From contig CAYLPJ010000058.1 in NCBI GenBank assembly GCA_964385465.1, forward strand, positions 1-43,928: DNA of 43,928 bases, written 5' to 3'. Within the stretch, counting starts at the first letter, position 1. Every line of letters begins with the position of its first letter. The stretch comes from CAYLPJ01 sp964385465. Its GTDB lineage: Bacteria > Planctomycetota > Phycisphaerae > SM23-33. Both the position numbers and the translations under genes were made by a program. The notes beneath the pieces are model-generated. The model saw nothing but the letters and a program-made list of their open reading frames with translations, had not been told where the DNA came from and ran no database searches. Of this stretch, positions 14,578 to 22,976 are shown piece by piece.

Positions 14578-15582
14578 CTAGGGCCGGTACTGATCGGGTC
14601 CGAAGTCGGCCTCGTAGAATTCGGCGACGGCCCGGCCGGGCGGTGCGACATCGTCGATGGCCTTGCGGTCCTCGTCGGTGATCTCGACGTCGGCGGCGCC
14701 GAGGTTATCCTCGAGCTGCTCGATGGTCCGCGGGCCGATGATGGGGCTGGTCACCCCGGGCTGGGCGGCGCACCAGGCGAGGGCGAACTGGCTGACGGTG
14801 CAGCCCTTGGCGCCGGCGAGGCGCTCGGCGGCCTCCAGCACGTCGAAACCGTGGTCGCTGAGCACCTGCTCGCGGCGGTGCCCCCCCTTGTGCAGCCGCG
14901 TGCCCTCGGGGGCCTGCTCGCCTCGGCGGTACTTGCCTGTGAGGAACCCCCCGGCCAGCGGGGACCAGGGCAGGATGCCCAGCCCGAACGTCCGGGCCAT
15001 GGGCAGCAGTTCGCGCTCGATCCGGCGGTCGAGCAGGTGATACGGCGGCTGCTCGGTGACGAACCGGTTGAGCCCCAGTTCCTTGGAGACCCACAGCGAC
15101 TCGACGACCTGCCAGGCGGCGAACGTGCTGGTCCCCACATAGCGGACCTTGCCGGCGCGGATCAGGTCGTCCAGGGCCCGCAGCGTCTCGTCGATGGGGA
15201 TGTCCGACTGCGGGCGATGAATCTGGTAGAGGTCGATCCAGTCCGTGCGGAGACGCCGCAGCGACGCCTCGCACTGCTGGATGATGTGCCGCCGCTGGTT
15301 GCCCCACATGTTCGGGTCGTCGTCGTCCATCGGGCCGTGAACCTTGGTCGCCAGGACCACGCCGTCCCGCCGGCCGTCCCGGCTGAGGGCCTTGCCCACG
15401 ACCTCCTCGCTGCGCCCGCGGTTGTAGACGTTGGCCGTGTCGAGAAAGTTGATCCCGCCATCGAGCGCCCGGTCGATGATGGCGACGGCATCGGACTCCT
15501 CCGTCCGCCCGCCGAAGTTCATGCACCCCAAGCACAGCGGGGTGACCTTCACGCCGGTCCGGCCCAGGTTGCGGACGTTCAT
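14578..15582 (-). CDS. Aldo-keto reductase
   Basis: 334 aa, a full-length NADPH-dependent aldo-keto reductase of the type found in bacterial sugar and aldehyde metabolism. The catalytic tetrad is visible: Asp and Tyr in FLDTANVYNRG, Lys in LATKVHG, and His in LYQIHRP. The C-terminal IIGPRTIEQLEDNL segment matches the cofactor-binding end of the family. Start ATG 15582 has GGGAGGAG about 4-5 nt upstream and overlaps the stop of the SpoIIAA-like gene by 4 bp (ATGA), so the two are co-translated. The substrate is unknown; an oxidised or dehydrated sugar is reasonable given the neighbouring sulfatase and TIM-barrel genes. Confidence 0.93.
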   Translation of the reverse strand: MNVRNLGRTGVKVTPLCLGCMNFGGRTEESDAVAIIDRALDGGINFLDTANVYNRGRSEEVVGKALSRDGRRDGVVLATKVHGPMDDDDPNMWGNQRRHIIQQCEASLRRLRTDWIDLYQIHRPQSDIPIDETLRALDDLIRAGKVRYVGTSTFAAWQVVESLWVSKELGLNRFVTEQPPYHLLDRRIERELLPMARTFGLGILPWSPLAGGFLTGKYRRGEQAPEGTRLHKGGHRREQVLSDHGFDVLEAAERLAGAKGCTVSQFALAWCAAQPGVTSPIIGPRTIEQLEDNLGAADVEITDEDRKAIDDVAPPGRAVAEFYEADFGPDQYRP

Positions 15583-15977
15583 GACGCTCCTCCCCGCACG
15601 GCCGCCCTGACTTCCTCGGGGCATTCCAGCCAGTCCAACGCCTGTTCGGCGGCGTCCGGCTCGAAGTAGCGGACCTCCGCCGTGGTGAAGGGCTTGCAGA
15701 AGTAGGCCATCCCCTTCTGCCACGAGCTCTCGCCGATGATGGCGAGGCGCTCGACGTCGCTGAAGTGCTTCAGGTCGAACTTCAGGTCCTCCCACAACGC
15801 CCCTGCCGTCCAGCCGTGGAAGTCCGCCAACTCGACCAGCACGCGGATCTTCCCGTGCCGGCCGATCAGCCGCTCCACCTCCGGGGCAAAGGCTTCGTAG
15901 TCGTCCTTGGCCAGCTTGCCGGTCAGGCGGGCGATCAGCAGTTTGCCGTCCATCGCTTCATGAAGGTCTACAGGCAT
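15579..15977 (-). CDS. SpoIIAA-like/STAS-related small protein
   Basis: 132 aa. The sequence resembles the SpoIIAA-like family (the group formerly DUF3478), with KLLIARLTGKLAKDDYEAFA at the N-terminus, IRVLVELADFHGWTAGALWE in the middle, and ERLAIIGESSWQKGMAYFCK before the end. Such proteins have a STAS-like fold and uncertain function. Start ATG 15977 has AGGAG 6 nt upstream; a longer frame begins with GTG and lacks an RBS. It overlaps the aldo-keto reductase start by 4 bp, an unusual partner that suggests a joint stress or redox role. It is soluble, with no signal peptide. Confidence 0.8.
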   Translation of the reverse strand: MPVDLHEAMDGKLLIARLTGKLAKDDYEAFAPEVERLIGRHGKIRVLVELADFHGWTAGALWEDLKFDLKHFSDVERLAIIGESSWQKGMAYFCKPFTTAEVRYFEPDAAEQALDWLECPEEVRAAVRGGAS

Positions 15978-16089
15978 CGGGGGCTCCTGTGGGTTGGGAA
16001 GAGGCACCGCCGGGCGCGGCCCGGGCGCGTCGGCGCGGCCGCCGCTCGCGCTCGTCTGTCCCGGTCGCGCCGGCGACGGTGCTGTTTCG

Positions 16090-16476
16090 CTATTCGCTGA
16101 CCTGGATCGGTTTCCGCGCCAGCCAGGTGCCGTGCATGTTGCAGTGCTCGTAGACGCGGAGCTCTTCGGCGGGCCCTTCCAGGGCGGCGCACAACGTCAC
16201 CTTGGGGCACATCTTCACGGCGGTGAAGTCGACCCGGCCGAGGAAGGTGTCGTCGGCGTACAGGTCGATGAACTGGATGAAGTGCTTGTGCTCGTTGGGG
16301 TGGGCCAGCAGCCTGCCGACCTCGACATCCACCTGGAAGCACTCGCCGACCTTGATCTGGTCGGGGGCGTCGACAACGGGCAGGTGCTTCTTCTCCAGGT
16401 CGGATAGGTTCCTGCCGTCCACCGGCTCGTTGACACCGGCAAAGAGGTTCACGGAATTGACGTCTTGGCTGGTCAT
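16090..16476 (-). CDS. Superoxide reductase (desulfoferrodoxin/neelaredoxin type)
   Basis: 128 aa, the size of a one-iron superoxide reductase. Superoxide is reduced to peroxide at a mononuclear iron bound by four His and one Cys. The LEKKHLPVV, HPNEHKHFIQFIDLY and CNMHGTWLA segments carry the expected His, Lys and Cys ligands. There is no N-terminal rubredoxin-like domain, so it is neelaredoxin-like. ATG 16476 has AAGGAG about 7 nt upstream. Superoxide reductases are typical of anaerobes and microaerophiles, and this one supports that lifestyle here. It lies 112 bp upstream of the SpoIIAA-like gene on the same strand and may be in the same transcript. Confidence 0.9.
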   Translation of the reverse strand: MTSQDVNSVNLFAGVNEPVDGRNLSDLEKKHLPVVDAPDQIKVGECFQVDVEVGRLLAHPNEHKHFIQFIDLYADDTFLGRVDFTAVKMCPKVTLCAALEGPAEELRVYEHCNMHGTWLARKPIQVSE

Positions 16477-16642
16477 CTTCTACTCCTTGGCTCCTCGGGA
16501 ACGCTCATCCTCTCCTCCGGTCAGGCAAGCGTCTTGCCGTCTGCGCCGGCGTCGTGGACGTAGCGCTGACGACGAGGCGCCGCGCGTGCTTCACGGGAAC
16601 TGTAGGCAGCGCGCGCCGCGGGAACCGCGATGGGCTCGCGAC

Positions 16643-16864
16643 TCACGCCGCCGCCGGCTCCGAGCCGCTCTCGATGTCAAGGCGGCCCTCCAACTCCGGC
16701 GGCACGGCCACGTCGAGGCTGGCCAGATAGCCCGCCACGGCGTCGGCGATTCTCTCCCGCACGCGTTCGGGCGTCTCCGCGTACGCGACGCAGCCAGGCA
16801 GCGCCGGGCAGACGGCCTCGTATCCGGCGTCGGGGCATCGGTTGATTCGGATGGCGAGTTTCAT
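16643..16864 (-). CDS. HicB-like protein without a visible HicA partner
   Basis: 73 aa. The N-terminal KLAIRINRCPDAGYEAVCPA and LPGCVAYAETPERVRERIAD segments match HicB-type antitoxin domains (UPF0150/DUF1902-like), with a variable C-terminus. No HicA toxin frame, a basic protein of about 60 aa, is seen on either side. The gene may be an orphan antitoxin or have a different use. Only a weak AAGGCAG ribosome site precedes ATG 16864. It is divergent from the beta-propeller gene at 17099. Confidence 0.75.
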   Translation of the reverse strand: MKLAIRINRCPDAGYEAVCPALPGCVAYAETPERVRERIADAVAGYLASLDVAVPPELEGRLDIESGSEPAAA

Positions 16865-17098
16865 CGTGAACTGCCTTGCGGCGGCAACGCATAACTTCGC
16901 TGTTCTCCATTGTCCACAAGGCGAAGCGCCGGCTCAATCAGGGCGGGCGCGGCATGTGTGGTCGGGAGAAGACGCGTCCGGTATGGGGGAATTGCGTATC
17001 CGCCGGCCCGCGGGCCGCCAGGCCGGCGCGGGAGGCGAAGGCGTCGGCGGGGTTCCATGTGCGTGGACGCCCAACGAACCGGCAACAAGGAGTCCTCC

Positions 17099-20000
17099 AT
17101 GGCACGGGCGATGACGACCGCGATGATCTTTCTGGCCTCCCTCTCGGCCGGGGCGTTGGCCGGGGCCGACGACGCCCGCGACATCCTCGACGCCTCCGGC
17201 GTCCGCGGCGGGCTCATCGTGCACCTCGGCTGCGGCGAGGGCACGCTCACGGGCGCCCTGCGGGCCGACGAGCGCTACGTCGTCCAGGGCCTGTGCGAGG
17301 ACGCCGCCTCCGTCGACGCCGCACGGGAGCGGGTCCGCTCGCTGGGCGAGTACGGGCCCGTCTCGGTGATCCGCCACGCCGGCCCGTCGCTGCCGTACGC
17401 CGACGACACGGTGAACCTGATCGTCCGCGAGGGCGGGCCGGATGTCGCCGAGGCCGAACTGCTCCGCGCCCTCGCCCCCGGCGGGGCCGTCGTCGCACGC
17501 GTCGGGGATGCCTGGAAGCGAACGCTCGCCAAGCCCTGGCCGGAGGGCATCGACCCGTGGACGCACTTCCTCCACGACGCGTCGAACAACGCCGTCGCCG
17601 CCGACCGCCGCGTGGGCCCGCCGGCGCGGCTGCGCTGGCAGGCCGGGCCGCTGTGGACGCGAAGCCACGAGCACACCTCCAGCCTTGTCGCGATGGTCAC
17701 CGCCGGCGGGCGGGTGTACTACGTTTTCGACGAGGGGCTGACCGGCGTGACCTCCCCCTCGCTGCCGGAGCGGTGGACGCTGATCGCCCGCGACGCCTTC
17801 AACGGCGTGCTCCTCTGGAAGCGCCGCCTCCCCCGGTGGCGGGGCAAGTGGAGCAACCGAAGCCTCCGCGGCGTGGCCCCCTCGATCCCCCGCCGTCTCG
17901 TCGCCGAGGGCGACCGGCTCTTCGTCACCCTCGCCGGCGACGGGCCCGTGTCCATCCTCGACGGCGCCACGGGAAAGCCGCTGGCGACCTGCGAGGGTTC
18001 CGCCGGGGCCGACGAGATCCACTGCCTCGCCGGCGTGCTGCTGGTGCTCACCGGCGGCGATCTCGCCGCCTTCGACGCGCGATCCGGTAAGCCGATGTGG
18101 CGACACGAGGGGAACGTCCGCCCCCTGTCCGTCGCGGCCGAGAGGGGCAAGGTCTACTGCCAGGACGGCCGAGAGGTGCTCTGCCTGACGCTCGCCGACG
18201 GCAAGGGCGTGTGGAAGACGCCCCGAAAGGACCGCGTCTCGCTGGCGATCGCCGCCGGGGACGTGCTCCTGCTGGCCGGGCGGCGGTCGCTGGCCGCCCT
18301 CGAGGCCGCCACCGGCAAGCCGCTGTGGTCGGCCGGGGGCGGGCGGGGGCGCGGCGAGCTGTTCGTCATCGAGGGTCGCGTCTGGACGCTGGAAGGCAGG
18401 AACATCGTCGATCACGACGCCGTCGCCCGCGACCTGCGGACCGGCGAGGTCGTCGAGCGAGTCACGCCCGACGTCCTGACCCCCGGGCACCACCTGCGGT
18501 GCTACCAGAGCAAGGCGACCGAGCGGTACATGATCACGCCGAACCGCGGGGTGGAGTTCGTCAGCCTCACCGGCGCCGAGCACGCCGCCAACGACTGGCT
18601 CCGCGGGCCCTGCCGGTACGGCATCATGCCCGCCAACGGCCTGCTCTACGCCCCGCCGCACCCGTGCTTCTGCTACCCCGGCGTGAAGCTGACGGGCTTC
18701 AACGCCCTGGCCCCGGCCGGCGAAGACCGCCCGGCGCCGCCCGGCGAACGGCTGACGCGGGGCCCGGCCTACGACGCCGTCGACGGCAGCGCCCCGGCGG
18801 CCCGGAAGGATGACTGGCCCGCCTATCGCCGCGGCCCGGCCCGCCACGGGACGACCAACGCGACGGTCCCGCCCAAGCTGGCGATGGCCTGGGAGGCGAA
18901 GCTCGGCGGGCGCCTGACCCCGCCGGTCGCCGCCGGCGGCCGGGTGTACGTAGCCCAACGCGACGCCCACACGCTGGTCGCCCTCTCGCCCGAGAGGGGC
19001 GAGGAGTTGTGGCACGCGATGGCCGGGGGACGCATCGACTCGCCGCCGACGATCCACGACGGGCGCGTGCTCTTCGGCTGCGCCGACGGGACCGTCACCT
19101 GCCTCCGCGCCGCCGACGGCGAGCTCGCCTGGCGGTTCCGGGCGGCGCCGTCCGACCGCCGCATCGTCGCGTTCGGCCAGCCGGAGTCGCCCTGGCGGGT
19201 CCACGGCAGCGTGCTGGTCGCCGACGGGCCCGACGGCCGGCCGCTGGTCTACGCCACGGCCGGGCGGTCGACGTACCTCGACGGCGGCATCCGCGTGCTG
19301 GCGCTGGACCCGGCCACGGGACGGCTCCGCCACGAGACGGTGCTGGACACCCGGGGCCCGAAGCGCAAAGACGCCGAGGGCAAGCCGTTCATCGCGGGCT
19401 ACCACATGGAGGGGGCGTTCTCGGACATCCTCGTCGCCCAGGGCGGGTCGATCTACCTCGGGCAGTACCGCCTGAGCGCATCGCTGAAGGAGCTGCCGGC
19501 CCCCTACGTCATGCCGGACCCGAACGACAAGCCCACCGGCATGGACCTTGCCGACGCCCGCTTCACCGCCCCCGACGCCCAGCCGAACAAGGACTACGAG
19601 ACGCACCAGCGGAAGTGGCTGGAGCGGACGCAGCCGAAGCTGCTGGCCCGCCTCGCGGCCGAACACGGCGCGTGGAGCCTCGGCCAGCGAGACATGGGCC
19701 TTCACGTGCTGGCGACGGGGGGCTTCCTGGACGACTCGTGGTTCAACCGCACGTACTGGATGTACTCGAAGACCTGGCCGGGGTTCTACCTCGCCCACCG
19801 GGCGGCGAAGGCGGGGCAGTTGCTGGTGGTCGGCCCGAAGCGGACGTACGCGGTGGGGGCCTTCCCGTCGCGGAACATGCAGAGCCCGCTGATGACGCCG
19901 GGGGAGAAGGGCTACGTCCTGCTGGCCGACCGCAACGCCGGCGAGGCGGTCCTGGACTACCGCACGCGGGGGACGACCAAGGGCTGGGGCTACACGCGAA

Positions 20001-20293
20001 AGGACCCGCCGGTCTGGCACCGGTGGGTGCCGGTCCGCATCCGGGCGATGGCGCTGGCCGGCGAGACGCTCTTCGTCGCCGGCCCGCCCGACGTGGTGGA
20101 CCCCGACGATCCGATGGCGGCCTTCGAGGGGCGCAAGGGCGCCCGCCTCCGCGCCTTCGCGGCCGAGGACGGCGAGCCGCTGGGCGAGCTTGAGCTGGCC
20201 GCCCCGCCGGTCTTCGACGGCCTGATCGCGATCGAGGGCAGGCTGCTGATGGCGACCACCGACGGGCGGGTGGTGTGCCTGGGGAGTCGCTAA
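17099..20293 (+). CDS. Exported fusion of a methyltransferase-like domain and a PQQ-like beta-propeller
   Basis: 1064 aa. The start has AAGGAG about 8 nt upstream and a signal peptide (MARAMTTAMIFLASLSAGAL, cut near residue 23). Residues 35-135 look like a class I SAM-dependent methyltransferase core: GLIVHLGCGEGTLTGAL (motif I, about 38-54), ADDTVNLIVREG, and LLRALAPGGAVVARVG. The usual ribose-binding acidic residue after the second strand appears displaced (QGLCEDAAS). The rest contains many PQQ-like/WD-type blades, such as LWKRRLP, SILDGATGKPL, FDARSGKPMWRHEG, ALSPERGEELWH and ALDPATGRLRHET, forming one or two beta-propellers. Such proteins occur in Planctomycetota with unknown function. 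A methyltransferase domain outside the cytoplasm would lack SAM, so it may be a binding fold. It stands alone, with its own upstream region. Confidence 0.88.
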   Translation: MARAMTTAMIFLASLSAGALAGADDARDILDASGVRGGLIVHLGCGEGTLTGALRADERYVVQGLCEDAASVDAARERVRSLGEYGPVSVIRHAGPSLPYADDTVNLIVREGGPDVAEAELLRALAPGGAVVARVGDAWKRTLAKPWPEGIDPWTHFLHDASNNAVAADRRVGPPARLRWQAGPLWTRSHEHTSSLVAMVTAGGRVYYVFDEGLTGVTSPSLPERWTLIARDAFNGVLLWKRRLPRWRGKWSNRSLRGVAPSIPRRLVAEGDRLFVTLAGDGPVSILDGATGKPLATCEGSAGADEIHCLAGVLLVLTGGDLAAFDARSGKPMWRHEGNVRPLSVAAERGKVYCQDGREVLCLTLADGKGVWKTPRKDRVSLAIAAGDVLLLAGRRSLAALEAATGKPLWSAGGGRGRGELFVIEGRVWTLEGRNIVDHDAVARDLRTGEVVERVTPDVLTPGHHLRCYQSKATERYMITPNRGVEFVSLTGAEHAANDWLRGPCRYGIMPANGLLYAPPHPCFCYPGVKLTGFNALAPAGEDRPAPPGERLTRGPAYDAVDGSAPAARKDDWPAYRRGPARHGTTNATVPPKLAMAWEAKLGGRLTPPVAAGGRVYVAQRDAHTLVALSPERGEELWHAMAGGRIDSPPTIHDGRVLFGCADGTVTCLRAADGELAWRFRAAPSDRRIVAFGQPESPWRVHGSVLVADGPDGRPLVYATAGRSTYLDGGIRVLALDPATGRLRHETVLDTRGPKRKDAEGKPFIAGYHMEGAFSDILVAQGGSIYLGQYRLSASLKELPAPYVMPDPNDKPTGMDLADARFTAPDAQPNKDYETHQRKWLERTQPKLLARLAAEHGAWSLGQRDMGLHVLATGGFLDDSWFNRTYWMYSKTWPGFYLAHRAAKAGQLLVVGPKRTYAVGAFPSRNMQSPLMTPGEKGYVLLADRNAGEAVLDYRTRGTTKGWGYTRKDPPVWHRWVPVRIRAMALAGETLFVAGPPDVVDPDDPMAAFEGRKGARLRAFAAEDGEPLGELELAAPPVFDGLIAIEGRLLMATTDGRVVCLGSR

Positions 20294-20448
20294 GCGGTCT
20301 CGGATACGTTCGCTGCGGTTCCCGCGCCGGAGGCGGCTCGTCCGGCAAGGCGGCCGAAGCAGGCGGTGCCGCAGCATCGCCGATGCAGGCCAACGCGGCC
20401 AAGCGGGCCGGGGCCGGCAGGAACGCAACGTAGCTCGTCTGGGGCCGC

Positions 20449-21543
20449 CTAGAACTTGTCGTAGAAGATGTCCCGGTCGCGAAGGCCCTTCTGCTTGAGG
20501 ACCTCCCAGACGGCCTCGATCATCGGCGGGGGGCCGCAGAGGAAGGCCTGGCGGGGCTTGTCGGGCTCGAGGTACTTGTCCACCGCCAGGTGGATGAAGC
20601 CGGTCTCGCCGTCCCACTGCTCGCCGGGCTGGAGCTCGTCGCTGAGTGCGTAGACGACGTGGAAGCTGGGGTGCTTCTCGGCCAGGGCCTTGAACTCGTC
20701 GAGGTAGAAGATGTCCCGCGTGCCGCGGCAGCCGAAGAACAGCCAGCAGCTCCGCTGGGGCCAGCGATTGTAGACCGTGTGGATGATGTTCTTCATCGGC
20801 GCCATGCCGCACCCGCCGCCGACGCAGATGATCTCGGTCTCGGGGTCCTCGTTGAGCACGAACTCGCCGTACGGCCCGGTGAAGCTGACCTCGTCGCCCT
20901 CCTGGAGATTGTGCAGGTACGTCGAGCCGATCCCGCCGGGGACGAGGCGGACGTTCAGCTCCACCTCGTTCTCTTCATAGCTGGGCGAGCTGATCGAGTA
21001 CGCCCTGCTGACCGGGCCTTCCGGCGAGGGCGCGAGAATCTGGACGTACTGCCCCGGGCGCTGCTGGATGTCCGGCGGGTCGATCAGCGAGAAGCGGAGC
21101 TCCTTGATGTCGTGGGTCAGCTCGGCCGTGGTCTTGACCGTCGCGGAGTAGAGCTTGACGTTCAGCAGCTCCTCGGGGATGCGGAGCTCCATGTCCTCGC
21201 GGACCTTGACCTGGCAGGCCAGCCGCGTGCCGTTCCGCGCCTCCCGGCGGGAGAGAAAGGGCGTCTCGGTCGGCAGGGGCTTTCCCCCCCCGCCGGCCAG
21301 GACGCGCAGCTTGCAGTAGCCGCACGAGCCCTTGCCCCCGCAGGCCGAGGGGATCCAGATCTCCGCGCCGTTGAGCGCCTCCAGCAGCGTCTGCCCGCCC
21401 TCGACCTCCAACTGCTTCTCGCCGGCGTTGATGTCCAGCGTGCAGATGCCGTAGTTGACCAGCAACCGTTCGGCCACGATCAGCGCCGTGGTCAGCCCGA
21501 CGAGCACCCCCACAAACACCAAGATGGCCGAGACGAAAATCAT
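20449..21543 (-). CDS. nqrF: Na+-translocating NADH:quinone oxidoreductase subunit F
   Basis: 364 aa. This is the NADH-oxidising subunit of the sodium pump. One N-terminal membrane helix (IFVSAILVFVGVLVGLTTAL) anchors it. Next is a ferredoxin domain with Cys68, Cys74, Cys77 and Cys110 in CX5CX2C plus a distant Cys, for a 2Fe-2S cluster. FAD is bound by SRAYSISSPS and GGIGSTYLHNL, and NADH by ICVGGGCGMAPMKN. The protein ends DRDIFYDKF as usual. ATG 21543 is chosen because the hydrophobic helix starts there; the frame extends to a TTG at 21564, and neither has a strong RBS. It is the last gene of nqrABCDEF, 165 bp after nqrE, while the other genes overlap. Confidence 0.95.
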   Translation of the reverse strand: MIFVSAILVFVGVLVGLTTALIVAERLLVNYGICTLDINAGEKQLEVEGGQTLLEALNGAEIWIPSACGGKGSCGYCKLRVLAGGGGKPLPTETPFLSRREARNGTRLACQVKVREDMELRIPEELLNVKLYSATVKTTAELTHDIKELRFSLIDPPDIQQRPGQYVQILAPSPEGPVSRAYSISSPSYEENEVELNVRLVPGGIGSTYLHNLQEGDEVSFTGPYGEFVLNEDPETEIICVGGGCGMAPMKNIIHTVYNRWPQRSCWLFFGCRGTRDIFYLDEFKALAEKHPSFHVVYALSDELQPGEQWDGETGFIHLAVDKYLEPDKPRQAFLCGPPPMIEAVWEVLKQKGLRDRDIFYDKF

Positions 21544-21708
21544 GATCGTTGGTCTTTCATACAAGCAGGCGGGACTGAACAGCGATCAACGCGGATACGG
21601 CCACAGGCCGGGTCAAGCCCCGTCCGGCCGAGGGGGCGCTTTGAAACACCTTGCTCGCGTCGTATGCGGGGGCATCCGCGTTCATCCCTGCCCGTCCTGC
21701 CAAATCGT
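21544..21708. other. nqrE-nqrF intergenic region with an inverted repeat
   Basis: This gap in the otherwise tightly packed operon holds a 9-bp inverted repeat (AACGCGGAT at 21587-21595, ATCCGCGTT at 21674-21682) separated by 78 bp. It could allow processing or a separate start for nqrF. No gene is visible. Confidence 0.3.
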
Positions 21709-22308
21709 CTACTGAATCCGGACCATGCCGGCGAAACCCATGAAGGCCATGGCCATGATGCCCGTGACGATCATGATGATCGCCACGCCGCGGAACGCGC
21801 GGGGGATGTTGCTGTAGCCCATCTTCTTGCGCAGCCCGGCCATGAGGATGATGGCCAGCGCCCAGCCGACCCCGCCGCCGAAGCCGAAGCCGACCGACTG
21901 CCAGAAGGAGTACTCCCGCGTGACCAGAAACAGCGACCCGCCGAGGATCGCGCAGTTGACGGTGATCAGCGGCAGGAAGATGCCCAGCGCGTGGTACAGC
22001 GACTGGCTGAACCGCTCGACGAACATCTCCACGAACTGCACGAACGCGGCGATGACCGCGATGAACACGATGAACTGGAGGTGCCCCAGCCCCAGCGGGA
22101 CCAGCAGGCCGTAGTGAATCCAGTAGTTGATCGCCGAGGTGCAGGTCATCACGAAGATGACGGCCACGCCCAGCCCGCCGGCGGTGGCGAGCTGCTTGGA
22201 GCAGGCGAGGAACGAGCACATTCCCAGGAAGTTCGCCAGCAGGATGTTGCTGGTGAAGATCGCGGCGATGAGGATGATCCACGGGGAGATGTCCGCGACG
22301 CTTTCCAT
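21709..22308 (-). CDS. nqrE: Na+-translocating NADH:quinone oxidoreductase subunit E
   Basis: 199 aa with six predicted membrane helices, the usual size. NqrE and NqrD are inverted-topology partners that bind an intramembrane iron centre between them. Cys in LANFLGMCSFLAC and in LITVNCAILGG are the expected ligands. The start is ATG 22308, where the stop of nqrD (TGA) overlaps by one base. The C-terminus FAGMVRIQ is slightly variable compared with the family. It belongs to the nqr operon. Confidence 0.95.
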   Translation of the reverse strand: MESVADISPWIILIAAIFTSNILLANFLGMCSFLACSKQLATAGGLGVAVIFVMTCTSAINYWIHYGLLVPLGLGHLQFIVFIAVIAAFVQFVEMFVERFSQSLYHALGIFLPLITVNCAILGGSLFLVTREYSFWQSVGFGFGGGVGWALAIILMAGLRKKMGYSNIPRAFRGVAIIMIVTGIMAMAFMGFAGMVRIQ

Positions 22309-22976
22309 CAGTTGCCCTCCTCGTCCTCGGCGTTGGCGCCGCTGAGGGCGTTGAAAACGGCGATGAGGAAGCCCAGCGCGATGAACGCCCCGGGCGCGAG
22401 GATCATCAACTGGTTCGGCGTGTACCAGCTCTCCGAGAGGATGGTCACGCCCCAGACTTCCCCGGTGCCCAGCAGCTCGCGGGCGAAGCCGATCGCCGCC
22501 AGGACCACCGCGTAGCCGATCCCGTTGGCGATGCCGTCGAGGATCGACAGGCCCGGGGGGTTCTGGAGGGCGAACGCCTCGGCCCGGCCCATGATGATGC
22601 AGTTGGTGATGATCAGCCCGACGTAGGGCCCGAGCTGGCGGCTCATCGGCCAGTAGTAGGCCTTGAGGATCTGGTCGAAGAGGATCACGAAAGTCGCGAT
22701 CACCGTCACCTCGGCGATCATGCGGATCCGCCGGGGCATGACCTTCCGCAGCAGCGAGACCACCACGTTGCTGCCCACGCAGACGAACATCAGCGCCGCG
22801 CCCATCACCAGGGAGTTCTCCAGCCGCCCGGTGACCGCCAGCGCCGAGCAGACGCCCAGCATCTGCACGCTGATGGGGTTGTTCGTCCACGCGCCTTCCT
22901 TGAACGTCGCCTTCATCTTCCCCGGCGCGCCGGGAGCACAGGTCATGCAGGCGGCCGAGGCGTCTGTCGTCGTCAT
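22308..22976 (-). CDS. nqrD: Na+-translocating NADH:quinone oxidoreductase subunit D
   Basis: 222 aa with six membrane segments. It is the partner of NqrE in the membrane part of the sodium pump; Cys in VQMLGVCSAL and in IITNCIIMGRAEAF match the iron ligands. The start ATG 22976 overlaps the stop of nqrC by 4 bp. The C-terminus is a short acidic tail (GANAEDEEGN). The N-terminal cytoplasmic stretch includes two Cys (SAACMTCAPG), which is not typical and may bind a metal. Confidence 0.95.
   Translation of the reverse strand: MTTTDASAACMTCAPGAPGKMKATFKEGAWTNNPISVQMLGVCSALAVTGRLENSLVMGAALMFVCVGSNVVVSLLRKVMPRRIRMIAEVTVIATFVILFDQILKAYYWPMSRQLGPYVGLIITNCIIMGRAEAFALQNPPGLSILDGIANGIGYAVVLAAIGFARELLGTGEVWGVTILSESWYTPNQLMILAPGAFIALGFLIAVFNALSGANAEDEEGN

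Noticed and set aside
16934..20812. A 1292-residue open frame antisense to the methyltransferase/propeller gene
   Set aside because: High GC content suppresses stop codons on the opposite strand; the sequence is low in complexity and rich in Arg, Gly, Val and Ala.
21544..21708. A break between nqrE and nqrF considered as a sign that nqrF is not in the operon
   Set aside because: The gene order, strand and lack of a clear promoter in the gap support a single operon, although a secondary start cannot be excluded.
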